A DNA stretch of 7,584 bases from Chloroflexota bacterium (GTDB lineage: Bacteria; Chloroflexota; Anaerolineae; Anaerolineales; DRMV01). The position numbers and the translations under genes were made by a program. The notes below the pieces were generated by a model. That model was not told the origin of the DNA. It searched no databases and saw only the letters and a program-made list of their open reading frames with translations. The DNA lies in NCBI GenBank assembly GCA_013153335.1, contig JAADEP010000066.1:1-7584 (forward strand), given 5' to 3'. Positions 1-6,489 of the stretch are shown in pieces; positions within the stretch are counted from its first letter, which is position 1, and every line of letters begins with the position of its first letter.

Positions 1-2898
1 CTCGGGCGGAATGCCCATGCCCGTATCGGCCACGGTGATCAGCACGCCGGGCCGACCTGCGCGCATTTGAGGCTGTACCCGCAGGGTGATGTGTCCCTGG
101 CGGGTGAATTTGGCCGCGTTGCTCAACAGGTTCAGCAAAATGTGACGCAGTTTGTCAGGGTCAGAGTGCAGGCTGATCTCGGGCGGGGTGATGTGCACGT
201 GCAGCTGGTTTTGCCCCCGTCGGATCAAGGGTCGAACCAGGTCCAGCACTTCGTCGACCACTTCCTTGACCCGAAAGCGCTGGAGATGCACCCGCTGTTC
301 TTTGCGGGCTCGCTGGTAATCCAAAAGCTGGTCAATAAACTGTTTGAGGGTTTGCGCGGCCTGCGCGATCTTTTGAAGGTCGTCCTCCAAGGCTCGGTAG
401 GGCGTGTTGGGCTGGGCGTCTTGCATAATCCATTCTAGGTAGCCCAGAATAGCCTGGAGGGGGGTGCGCATTTCGTGGCTTACGTTCGAGAGCAGGCGTT
501 CTTCTTGTTCGCGTAAGCGCTCGGCTTGCTCTTGGGCTCGCAGCCGCTCTTGCGCCAGGCGGATTTGGTCTTCGTAAAGCTGCGCGTGGACCAGGCCCAG
601 GGCTAAGATCTCGGCTGTCCCTTGCAAAACCGCGCGATCCTGCGGACGAAAGGCGCGCGGTTCCGGATGCCCCACGATGAACAGCCCCAACACGCGGCCG
701 CCCGTCATAAGCGGAATCAGCGCGAGGGAGCGCCACGGCAGGCGTGGCATCTGGTCGGCCCAGGGCAGGCGGGCCAGGTCGCGCAAATAGCGCGGCCGTG
801 GACGCGTGAGCACGCGCGCGAGCACCCCCGCGCGGGCGTTCTCTTCCGCCCATTGCAGCAGTTGCTCCCGCGGCCAGGGCAACGGCTCTCGGGTCGCAAG
901 CACGAGGTCGCGCACCGCGCCGTGTTCGTCGAGGAGCAACAAGCCGAAGTCGGTCGCGGCTGTGACTTCTTGCCCGACCCGCACGGCCTCGCGGAACATA
1001 TCTTGAACCGTCAGCGGAGCCTCCAGCACCGCGCGCGCGATGCGGAGCAGATGCGCGAGCAGGGCGCGTTGGCGCGCCAGCGCGGCCCGCAGGGTCTCCT
1101 GTTCGGTGATGTCCCGCAGGACCGCGATCTCCAGGCTCCCAAAGGGGCCGCCCCGCAGCAAAGAGAACTTGCCCTCGACGATGCGCTCTTCGCCCGTGCG
1201 GGTGCGGAGCACCAACACGTCGCGCCAAGCGCCCTGGGCCCAAAGGCGCCGGCGCCATGCAGCCCGTTGATCCGGGTCCAGAGAGAAAATGTCTTCCATG
1301 CGCAGCGGCGCCGGCGGATTCCCGGTGTCGTCTTTCGGGTCGATATCCAGACCGAGCAGGCGCTTGGCCGCGGTGTTCATGTCCAGCACTTGACCTCGGG
1401 CGTCAAAGACCATGACCGCGTCGCTCATTTGCATGTAGACTTCGTGCATCAGGCGCAGGCGCCGTTCTTCTTGGTGCCGCACTAGCCACTGCACCAGAAT
1501 GTGCGACGCTTGGCGCAAAATGGGCCGGGGCGAGAAGGCTTCGGGGGTTGCGGCTTCGTGATACCAAAACGCGCCGAAGATCCGTCCCTTATCTTCGAGG
1601 AGGACAACCGGCGCATCGGGCCGCTGCACCAGTTCGGGCTGTAAGACCGGTGGGCTCAACTCACGCGCTTGCCCCCATGTGACCAAGCGCTTCCCCTGGT
1701 CGGAATACGCGGCCAGGCCAGCCAGCCCAAACCCCCGCAAGCGGGTGTAAATCTGTTCGGCCGCGCGGGCGAGCAAGCGCGTTTCGTTCGGCGTCTCTTG
1801 GCCTAGGTGGATGAGGTTGCGATAGAGGGCTTCGCTCTCAGCCCGGAAGGCCAGGGTGCGCTCCATGCGTCGGTATTCGGTCAGGTCGTAGAACACCAAC
1901 ACCCGTCCGAGCGGGCCGCCCTGACGGTCTTCCAGGGCCAGCGCGACCACTTCCCAGTGCTGCAGCCGGCCATGGATGGGGAGCGAGATTTGCGTGGGTT
2001 GGCCCGAGCTGGTCTGATGCACCGCAAGCAGGTCCGGCCATGGGCGCAGCACTTCTTCGGCGCTGCGGTTTTGGTGCCGCTCGCGGGTTAGGCCCAGCGC
2101 GTGCGCGGCCTCGTCGTTCCACCAGACCAAGCGGTCGAACGCGTCGAAGACCAAGACCCCTTCGCGTATTCGACGCAGGATCGCGTCGGAAGAAAGCGCG
2201 GGGGTCATGTCGTAGTGAAGCCGCAAGATGCCTCCGCCGACCAACAGCAAAAGCAACCACAGCGTGGGCGGGAAGATCTCCAACGCGGCGAATGGGCCAA
2301 CGTCCAAAATATTGAGTAAGGTGCCCGTGAGGATCGCGGCGAGCAGCAAGCTCAGGAGCGTGCGCAGCCAACGAGGGCGGGTGGTCCACCAGGAGCGATA
2401 GGCGGTGCGGTAAAGGATCAGGCCTGCGACCGCGGGCAGGTAGACCACCAAGAGCCAGAGCACGCGCTCCCACATGGGGTCGTGGCGCTCGATCATCCAC
2501 CACGTGTAGGTGCCCAGGGTATAGGGCCGAACTTGAACCGGCAAGAAGGATAGGTACGTGTGGATCCAGGCGTGGAAGAACAGGCCGGCGGCCGCGAGGC
2601 GATAAACCCAAACCCGATACTGAGGCCAGAGGGCCAGCAAAGTAAGCACGAAAAATAACGAGACCAAGCCGCTGCCCGCTTCGCCGACCCGCTCGCCCAT
2701 GTAGGCGATTTTGGGGTCCGCGGCGGTCATGCCGACCAGGGTGCCGCCGGACCACAGTATGCTGGCCGTCACCATACCCAAATACCAGGGCGCGACGTGG
2801 GTCATGCGGTGCCGGCGTTTCCAGGTGAAAATCCACAACCCGGCGGCGACCAGGGTCGATAGCCAGCACAAGGCTAAATACAGGCTCACCAGGCTCAT
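1..2898 (-). CDS. Multi-sensor membrane histidine kinase (7 TM, PAS, GAF-like, PAS, GAF, HisKA, HATPase), C-terminus beyond window
   Basis: The minus strand is open for 966 codons from the ATG at 2898 to base 1 without a stop, so the gene is cut by the window edge. Residues 1-227 hold about seven hydrophobic helices (roughly 2-24, 36-56, 75-92, 97-117, 147-163, 181-200, 210-227), resembling the 7TM N-terminal region of histidine kinases. Then come a PAS domain (about 236-346, ending YDLTEYRRMERTL), a divergent GAF-like segment (about 357-475), a second PAS (about 484-602, ending LRDITEQETL), a GAF (about 612-777), a charged coiled coil (777-803), HisKA with SHEMRTP and phospho-acceptor H808 (bases 475-477), and HATPase with N-box LLNLLSNAAKFT and G1 box DTGMGIPPE. 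The remaining ATPase, and any fused receiver, lie outside. It would autophosphorylate and pass phosphate to a response regulator not seen here. No convincing Shine-Dalgarno precedes the ATG; the start is chosen because the first membrane helix begins there. The signal sensed is unknown. Confidence 0.93.
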   Translation of the reverse strand, partial: MSLVSLYLALCWLSTLVAAGLWIFTWKRRHRMTHVAPWYLGMVTASILWSGGTLVGMTAADPKIAYMGERVGEAGSGLVSLFFVLTLLALWPQYRVWVYRLAAAGLFFHAWIHTYLSFLPVQVRPYTLGTYTWWMIERHDPMWERVLWLLVVYLPAVAGLILYRTAYRSWWTTRPRWLRTLLSLLLAAILTGTLLNILDVGPFAALEIFPPTLWLLLLLVGGGILRLHYDMTPALSSDAILRRIREGVLVFDAFDRLVWWNDEAAHALGLTRERHQNRSAEEVLRPWPDLLAVHQTSSGQPTQISLPIHGRLQHWEVVALALEDRQGGPLGRVLVFYDLTEYRRMERTLAFRAESEALYRNLIHLGQETPNETRLLARAAEQIYTRLRGFGLAGLAAYSDQGKRLVTWGQARELSPPVLQPELVQRPDAPVVLLEDKGRIFGAFWYHEAATPEAFSPRPILRQASHILVQWLVRHQEERRLRLMHEVYMQMSDAVMVFDARGQVLDMNTAAKRLLGLDIDPKDDTGNPPAPLRMEDIFSLDPDQRAAWRRRLWAQGAWRDVLVLRTRTGEERIVEGKFSLLRGGPFGSLEIAVLRDITEQETLRAALARQRALLAHLLRIARAVLEAPLTVQDMFREAVRVGQEVTAATDFGLLLLDEHGAVRDLVLATREPLPWPREQLLQWAEENARAGVLARVLTRPRPRYLRDLARLPWADQMPRLPWRSLALIPLMTGGRVLGLFIVGHPEPRAFRPQDRAVLQGTAEILALGLVHAQLYEDQIRLAQERLRAQEQAERLREQEERLLSNVSHEMRTPLQAILGYLEWIMQDAQPNTPYRALEDDLQKIAQAAQTLKQFIDQLLDYQRARKEQRVHLQRFRVKEVVDEVLDLVRPLIRRGQNQLHVHITPPEISLHSDPDKLRHILLNLLSNAAKFTRQGHITLRVQPQMRAGRPGVLITVADTGMGIPPE

Positions 2899-2930
2899 GT
2901 TCGACTCGCAACCGCTTGGGTAGTGCCCCC

Positions 2931-2940
2931 TTCCGCGGAA
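2931..2940. promoter_or_regulatory. Perfect 10-bp dyad in the kinase leader
   Basis: TTCCGCGGAA is a perfect palindrome about 33 nt upstream of the kinase start codon, inside the predicted transcript. It could be an operator half-site pair or merely a GC-rich coincidence. No protein is assigned to it. Confidence 0.2.
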
Positions 2941-2956
2941 AGACGTTGACCACGCG

Positions 2957-3003
2957 AAAAACGAGCTTGCGCGCTCAAGAGCTTGGCCGATCGCGCGAGC
3001 TCG
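2957..3003 (-). terminator. Terminator-like hairpin in the leader of the kinase gene
   Basis: Read on the minus strand, CGAGCTCGCGCG (3003-2992) can pair with CGCGCAAGCTCG (2973-2962), 11 of 12 positions, around an 18-nt loop, and is followed at once by TTTTT (2961-2957). This is the form of an intrinsic terminator. It sits between the candidate kinase promoter and the ATG at 2898, so it could be an attenuator or a 5'-end stabilising stem. It starts close to the predicted transcription start, which makes classical attenuation less certain. Confidence 0.45.
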
Positions 3004-3008
3004 AGGTT

Positions 3009-3019
3009 AGTATACCGCA
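3009..3019 (-). promoter_or_regulatory. Candidate -10 promoter element for the kinase gene
   Basis: The minus strand reads TGCGGTATACT here, giving a -10-like TATACT (3014-3009) about 110 nt before the kinase ATG. Exactly the same 11 bases lie upstream of the small minus-strand gene at 6301. No good -35 hexamer is visible at the usual distance. The shared motif is the main argument; promoter activity is inferred. Confidence 0.4.
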
Positions 3020-3123
3020 AAATATCCCGCATATTCTTCCTCCCACCCTTGGTTCGTTCTGACCGCCTTCGCTACACCCCGGGCGCTTCTTTGCACAAGC
3101 ATCGCGCTTTGTCATGCGTCGAT

Positions 3124-3139
3124 TGTGACGCTCTTCACT
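3124..3139 (+). promoter_or_regulatory. CRP/FNR-superfamily-like binding site ahead of the cytochrome operon
   Basis: TGTGA-N6-TCACT matches the CRP/FNR-type palindrome TGTGA-N6-TCACA at 9 of 10 defined bases. Its centre (3131.5) lies about 42 bp before the transcription start predicted from the neighbouring -10 element, which is the position of class II activators in this family. The regulator identity (CRP-like, FNR-like or another) is inferred only from the half-site sequence. Confidence 0.45.
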
Positions 3140-3167
3140 TTACCCGCCATGGGTGCCGTCTTACGAT
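3139..3167 (+). promoter_or_regulatory. Candidate promoter of the octaheme cytochrome operon
   Basis: TTTACC (3139-3144) and TACGAT (3162-3167) each match four of six consensus bases and are separated by exactly 17 bp. The predicted start near 3174 gives a leader of about 38 nt before the ATG at 3212. The weak -35 overlaps the CRP/FNR-like palindrome by one base, as expected for an activator-dependent promoter. Confidence 0.4.
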
Positions 3168-3198
3168 AAAAGTGGATATTGGCCCGCGCAACGTTCAC

Positions 3199-3204
3199 AG
3201 GAGG
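3199..3204 (+). promoter_or_regulatory. Ribosome binding site that fixes the octaheme cytochrome start
   Basis: A perfect AGGAGG lies 7 nt before the ATG at 3212. It argues for that ATG over the in-frame TTG at 3179, which has no such signal and would add 11 residues in front of the basic, hydrophobic N-terminus. Confidence 0.85.
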
Positions 3205-3211
3205 CGAGGGA

Positions 3212-4840
3212 ATGCGATTGCGGAGATTGCGCAGGGTAGGGTGGGTTCTGCTCGGGAGCCTGGCGCTGCTTGGGGCCAGATGGTGGGTTCGGCCCACGCC
3301 CCAAGCCGCGCCGGCCTCGGGGGCAACTCCCGAGCGCGCCGCGGCCGAAGAGACTTCGACCGCGGACCACACGAAATTCGAGATTTTGCAACAGCCCTTT
3401 CGCACCGGCCCGGAGGTGACCAAGGCGTGTCTTTCGTGTCATACCGAGGCCGCGAAGCAAGTCATGGCCACGACCCACTGGACGTGGGTCTATCAGCCGC
3501 CCACTTCGAACGAAGTTTGGGGCAAGCGATACGACATCAACAACTTCTGCGTGGCCATTGTTTCTAATTGGCCCCGGTGCACCAGCTGCCACGTGGGCTA
3601 TGGCTGGAAGGACGATTCCTTCGACTTTGACAACGAAACCGCGGTGGATTGTTTGGTGTGCCACGATACGACCGGGACCTACAAGAAGTTCCCCGCGGGC
3701 GCGGGGCATCCGGCCTATGAGCCTAAGGAGTTCCCACCGGGGAGCGGCAAGATTTGGGAGCCGCCCGACTTGAGCTATGTGGCCCAACACGTGGGCCGCA
3801 CGAGCCGGCGCACATGCGGCGCGTGCCATTTCTACGGCGGTGGCGGGGATGGCGTCAAGCACGGGGACATGGATTCGACCTTGGCCGAGCCGCCTAAGGA
3901 TGTGGATGTTCACATGTCGCCTGAAGGAGCGGGGCTAACTTGTGGCGACTGTCACAAACCGCAGGCCCACGCCATTCCCGGGAGCCGTTACGTTATGGTT
4001 GCGAAGGACACCCACGGCAAGGATCTTCCCGAAAGCGACGGCTTCCCCACGTCGTGCGAGTCGTGCCATGGCCTGCGCCCCCATGAGCTGGGCAAGCTCA
4101 ACGACCATGTGGACCGGGTCGCGTGCCAAACCTGCCACATCCCGGCCTTCGCTCGGGGCAAGCGCCCCACCAAGCTTTGGTGGGATTGGTCCGTAGCTGG
4201 GGATAAGGCCCGAGGCAAAGAGACCGACGAACACGGCTGGGAGGTCTACAACTATATGAAGGGCGAATTCCGGTGGGGCAAAAATGTCGTTCCGGTTTAT
4301 CGATGGTTCAACGGCCAGATGGACGTGATGACCTTAGGCGAACGCATCGATCCGGATAAGCCGGTCTACATTAACGAGCCCCACGGCGACGCACGCGATC
4401 CGAATAGCCGCATTTACCCCTTCAAGGAATTCCGCGGCAAGCAAGGGTATGATCCGGAATACAAGCTCTTGCTGGTGCCGCACCTCTTCCCCTTCCATCC
4501 CGATGACACCACCGCGTTTTGGAAGGGCTTTGACTGGGGACCCGCGTTTGAGGTCGGGATGAAGACGGCCGGTTTGCCCTACAGCGGTCGCTACGATTGG
4601 ATTGAGACGACCATGTATTGGCCGATTACCCACATGGTCGCGCCGGCCGAGCAGGCTTTGAAATGCCAGGCGTGCCACACGCGACAAGGTCGTTTGGCCG
4701 CGCTGGCCGAGACGATTTACATTCCCGCCCAGAGTGGGCACCCCTGGCTCGACCCCATCGGCTGGACCCTCACAGGCTTAACGCTGCTCGGCGTAGGGAT
4801 CCACGCCGGCTTGCGCATGGTGGGGCGACGTCGTTCATAA
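3212..4840 (+). CDS. Octaheme c-type cytochrome, tetrathionate reductase (OTR) family, membrane-anchored
   Basis: The 542-residue product has eight CxxCH haem c motifs, with cysteine starts at residues 73, 123, 147, 202, 244, 282, 305 and 485. Clustering of seven and a long gap before the eighth fit the octaheme tetrathionate reductase family, whose Shewanella member reduces tetrathionate and also nitrite and hydroxylamine in vitro. After motif 4 comes FYGGGGDGVKHGDMD; its K216 is a candidate for the unusual lysine ligand known at the active-site haem of this family (inferred, not aligned). The N-terminus has an Arg-rich start and a short hydrophobic stretch (about 9-22), read as an export signal or anchor. 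A second hydrophobic segment (about 513-537) near the C-terminus, containing H531, would tether the protein to the membrane. It should act outside the cytoplasmic membrane as a terminal reductase fed by the b cytochrome encoded 60 nt downstream. Substrate is undetermined. Confidence 0.93.
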   Translation: MRLRRLRRVGWVLLGSLALLGARWWVRPTPQAAPASGATPERAAAEETSTADHTKFEILQQPFRTGPEVTKACLSCHTEAAKQVMATTHWTWVYQPPTSNEVWGKRYDINNFCVAIVSNWPRCTSCHVGYGWKDDSFDFDNETAVDCLVCHDTTGTYKKFPAGAGHPAYEPKEFPPGSGKIWEPPDLSYVAQHVGRTSRRTCGACHFYGGGGDGVKHGDMDSTLAEPPKDVDVHMSPEGAGLTCGDCHKPQAHAIPGSRYVMVAKDTHGKDLPESDGFPTSCESCHGLRPHELGKLNDHVDRVACQTCHIPAFARGKRPTKLWWDWSVAGDKARGKETDEHGWEVYNYMKGEFRWGKNVVPVYRWFNGQMDVMTLGERIDPDKPVYINEPHGDARDPNSRIYPFKEFRGKQGYDPEYKLLLVPHLFPFHPDDTTAFWKGFDWGPAFEVGMKTAGLPYSGRYDWIETTMYWPITHMVAPAEQALKCQACHTRQGRLAALAETIYIPAQSGHPWLDPIGWTLTGLTLLGVGIHAGLRMVGRRRS

Positions 4841-4863
4841 CGGTTCGGGCCGGAGCGGACTTG

Positions 4864-4887
4864 GTCCAAGGCTCCAGCCCCTTGGGC
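4864..4887 (+). other. Intercistronic hairpin before the cytochrome b ribosome binding site
   Basis: GTCCAAGG (4864-4871) pairs with CCTTGGGC (4880-4887), with one G-U pair, around an 8-nt loop. It ends 3 nt before the GGAGG (4891-4895) of the next gene. It could tune translation or mRNA decay between the two operon genes; no T-run follows, so it is not a terminator. Confidence 0.4.
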
Positions 4888-4900
4888 AACGGAGGCAACC

Positions 4901-5533
4901 ATGAGGAGCGTTCGACGCGTCTATCTCTACACTCGGTTTGAGCGCTTTTGGCACTGGATGCAGGCCTTGCTCATCATTGGCCTGGGGATCACGGGGTTCG
5001 AAATTCACGGCACCTATACATGGCTGGGGTTCGCCAAGGCCTACATGTGGCATGTACGCTTTGGCTTGGCGTTAGTAGCCCTTATCGTATTCGCTGCGTT
5101 TTGGCACTTCACGACGGGCCAGTGGAAGCAGTACATTCCTTCCTTTGAGCGAATTGGTGTGATGCTTCGCTATTACACCCAGGGAATGTTTCGGAACGAG
5201 CCCCATCCCTATAAGAAGAGCGAACTCTCAAAGCTCAACCCCTTGCAACGCCTGACATACTTGGTCTTCAAGATCCTCATTGCGCCGATTTTCGTCACGA
5301 CCGGGCTGCTCATGATATTCTACAACCGGTGGCCGGAATGGGGGCTCAACTGGGACTTAGGCACGGTCGCGACCCTTCACAGCATCGCGGCCTTCCTCAT
5401 GCTGATTTTCTTCATCGTGCACGTGTATATGACAACTACGGGGCGGACGCTTTTCGCCAACATCAAGGCTATGCTCGTTGGGTATGAGGAGGTTCCTTGG
5501 GAAGAAGCAGACGTGGCCTCCGTCGGGGATTGA
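4901..5533 (+). CDS. Four-helix b-type cytochrome, quinol-to-octaheme electron donor subunit
   Basis: This 210-residue protein has four hydrophobic helices (about 17-36, 48-70, 117-140, 155-178) and resembles the cytochrome b561 / Ni-hydrogenase cytochrome b / thiosulfate reductase cytochrome b group. Histidines at 18, 51, 69, 160 and 174 lie in or at the ends of the helices; four of these are probably axial ligands for two b haems (assignment inferred). The start is an ATG with GGAGG 5 nt upstream. It follows the octaheme cytochrome gene by 60 nt on the same strand with no terminator between, so it is very likely its membrane partner, oxidising quinol and passing electrons to the octaheme enzyme. 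The charged C-terminal tail (GYEEVPWEEAD) is probably cytoplasmic or peripheral. A sole role as anchor is possible but the conserved histidines favour electron transfer. Confidence 0.9.
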   Translation: MRSVRRVYLYTRFERFWHWMQALLIIGLGITGFEIHGTYTWLGFAKAYMWHVRFGLALVALIVFAAFWHFTTGQWKQYIPSFERIGVMLRYYTQGMFRNEPHPYKKSELSKLNPLQRLTYLVFKILIAPIFVTTGLLMIFYNRWPEWGLNWDLGTVATLHSIAAFLMLIFFIVHVYMTTTGRTLFANIKAMLVGYEEVPWEEADVASVGD

Positions 5534-5575
5534 GGCCCACGGAGCCTATGGGGCGAACCTCCTGAGCGGGATGGG

Positions 5576-5614
5576 TGCGTGCGGCCGGAGCGAGCTTGGC
5601 TCCGGCCGCACGCG
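5576..5614. terminator. Strong hairpin between convergent genes, probable bidirectional terminator
   Basis: Bases 5577-5591 and 5599-5613 form a 15-bp perfect stem (core GTGCGGCCGGAGC), extended by a G-U pair at 5576/5614, with a 7-nt loop. It lies between the cytochrome b stop (5533) and the Nudix stop (5617) of the opposite strand. Neither side has a T-run, so it would act without one, through Rho, or as an mRNA 3'-end stabiliser for both transcripts. Confidence 0.7.
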
Positions 5615-5616
5615 TA

Positions 5617-6087
5617 TCAACGAGGCTTGGATGACGCGGTGCGATCCGCGCAGGCCAGCGCGCGCTGGACGACCCGTTTCACCCCCGGCCCGATATCGGG
5701 GCGGTCGAGCTCTTCCAGCCTGAACCAGCGGACATCCAACGCGTCGTCGGCAGCGTGGGCACGACCGGGTTCGGTTAAGCGCAAGCGCACCTCGACGATG
5801 ACGTAGTGATATCGGACTTGATGCGCGTCGTCGTGCTCAATGTATTCGTAGACATCGACCACATCTTGAGGCTCGGCCTGCAGTCCGGTCTCCTCGGCCA
5901 ACTCGCGCCGTGCGGCCTCGAAGATGCTCTCGCCCAATTCGACCGCGCCGCCCGGGAAGGCCCAAATGCCTCGTCCGGGCGGCCGGCCTCGGCGCACCAA
6001 AAGCACGCGTCCCGCGTGGATGACCACCGCGCCCACGCCGACCCAGGGCCGGTTTGGGTAAGCCCGCGCGTCCTCGGGCGTTGGCAT
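5617..6087 (-). CDS. Nudix hydrolase (MutT/ADP-ribose pyrophosphatase-like)
   Basis: The 156-residue product carries an intact Nudix box: G47-x5-E53-x7-R61-E62-L63-x-E65-E66-x-G68-L69, preceded by the usual strand GVGAVVIHAGRVLLVRRG (about 17-34) and WAFPGG. Nudix enzymes cleave nucleoside diphosphates linked to another group, with metal bound by the box glutamates; the substrate cannot be told from sequence alone. The C-terminal part includes ALDVRWFRLEEL, the common end strand and helix of the fold. The gene begins 7 nt after the stop of the small gene upstream, and its weak Shine-Dalgarno would fall inside that gene, so translation is probably coupled. It ends 3 nt beyond the convergent hairpin stem. 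A housekeeping role in sanitising nucleotides or turning over NDP-sugars is the likeliest reading. Confidence 0.93.
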   Translation of the reverse strand: MPTPEDARAYPNRPWVGVGAVVIHAGRVLLVRRGRPPGRGIWAFPGGAVELGESIFEAARRELAEETGLQAEPQDVVDVYEYIEHDDAHQVRYHYVIVEVRLRLTEPGRAHAADDALDVRWFRLEELDRPDIGPGVKRVVQRALACADRTASSKPR

Positions 6088-6094
6088 TGGCTTG

Positions 6095-6301
6095 TTAGCC
6101 TAAGAGCCCGCCTAGGCCTTTCTTCAGCATCCCGCCCAAGTCCGGGCCATCACCGCCGTCCTTAAACAGACCTTCCACCTGCTCCGCGATAGGCCCCGGC
6201 AGCTTGTCCTTAAGGTACTCCAACACCACATTCAACGCCATGCGGGCTTGCTCTTCCGAAATCCCCACCTTCTGCGAAAGCTGCTTAATCAGCTCGTCCA
6301 T
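6095..6301 (-). CDS. Small protein of unknown function with Gly-rich tail
   Basis: A 68-residue protein starting MDELIKQLSQKVGI. The start at 6301 is chosen because CCTCC on the plus strand (6309-6313) gives a GGAGG 7 nt upstream; a longer open frame reaches 6427, but the extra 42 residues are low-complexity and run through the promoter. Residues 1-47 look like two amphipathic helices (ISEEQARMALNVVLEYLKDK), followed by a spacer rich in Gly and Asp and a tail GMLKKGLGGLLG. It has no signal peptide or membrane helix and no cysteines. The pattern recalls short helical families of unknown function such as DUF2267 or DUF2780, but I cannot assign it. It forms a two-gene operon with the Nudix hydrolase. 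Confidence 0.8.
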   Translation of the reverse strand: MDELIKQLSQKVGISEEQARMALNVVLEYLKDKLPGPIAEQVEGLFKDGGDGPDLGGMLKKGLGGLLG

Positions 6302-6347
6302 CGTACGTCCTCCCCAAAATAGATTGCGGCTCCACACCGCTTCCTTG

Positions 6348-6358
6348 AGTATACCGCA
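6348..6358 (-). promoter_or_regulatory. Candidate -10 promoter element of the small gene and Nudix operon
   Basis: The minus strand reads TGCGGTATACT, with TATACT at 6353-6348, 46 nt before the small gene's ATG. The same 11 bases occur in front of the kinase gene. No clear -35 is visible. Confidence 0.45.
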
Positions 6359-6390
6359 TCCCGAGGAGAGGGAGCCGGACCGCGTTCTAC

Positions 6391-6430
6391 CATTTGAAAA
6401 TGTTACCCAGGGGGTATGGTTCCTCAAATG
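6391..6430. promoter_or_regulatory. Nested inverted repeats in the intergenic region
   Basis: CATTTGA (6391-6397) is inverted exactly as TCAAATG (6424-6430), and between them TACCC (6404-6408) is inverted as GGGTA (6412-6416). The inner part, TACCCAGGGGGTATGG, has the look of a C/G-tract operator of the CsoR/RcnR kind, but no metal gene is near. It lies about 40-75 bp upstream of the candidate -10 of the small gene and may be an operator or a mobile-element edge. Confidence 0.3.
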
Positions 6431-6489
6431 AGAAGGTTACCGAGGAGTGTATCTCAAAGCCGTTCCAAGCGGCGGGGCTGGCAAAAAGA

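Noticed and set aside
332..1485. Long open frames on both strands across the kinase gene (minus 332-1258, plus 622-1485)
   Set aside because: They are Arg/Pro/Ala-rich shadow translations produced by GC-rich DNA; the overlapping kinase frame shows clear PAS, GAF and HisKA motifs.
1838..2953. Minus-strand open frame of 371 codons overlapping the kinase N-terminus
   Set aside because: It is a shadow frame with no recognisable domain; the true frame gives seven membrane helices and a PAS domain.
3179..3211. TTG start at 3179 for the octaheme cytochrome
   Set aside because: AGGAGG sits 7 nt before the ATG at 3212 and the N-terminal basic/hydrophobic signal begins there.
3161..3913. Minus-strand open frame of 250 codons opposite the octaheme cytochrome
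   Set aside because: The plus strand encodes eight CxxCH motifs in a coherent protein; the antisense frame has no domain signal.
6302..6427. Upstream extension of the small gene to 6427
   Set aside because: The extension crosses the GGAGG and the -10-like motif and is low-complexity; the ATG at 6301 has the ribosome binding site.
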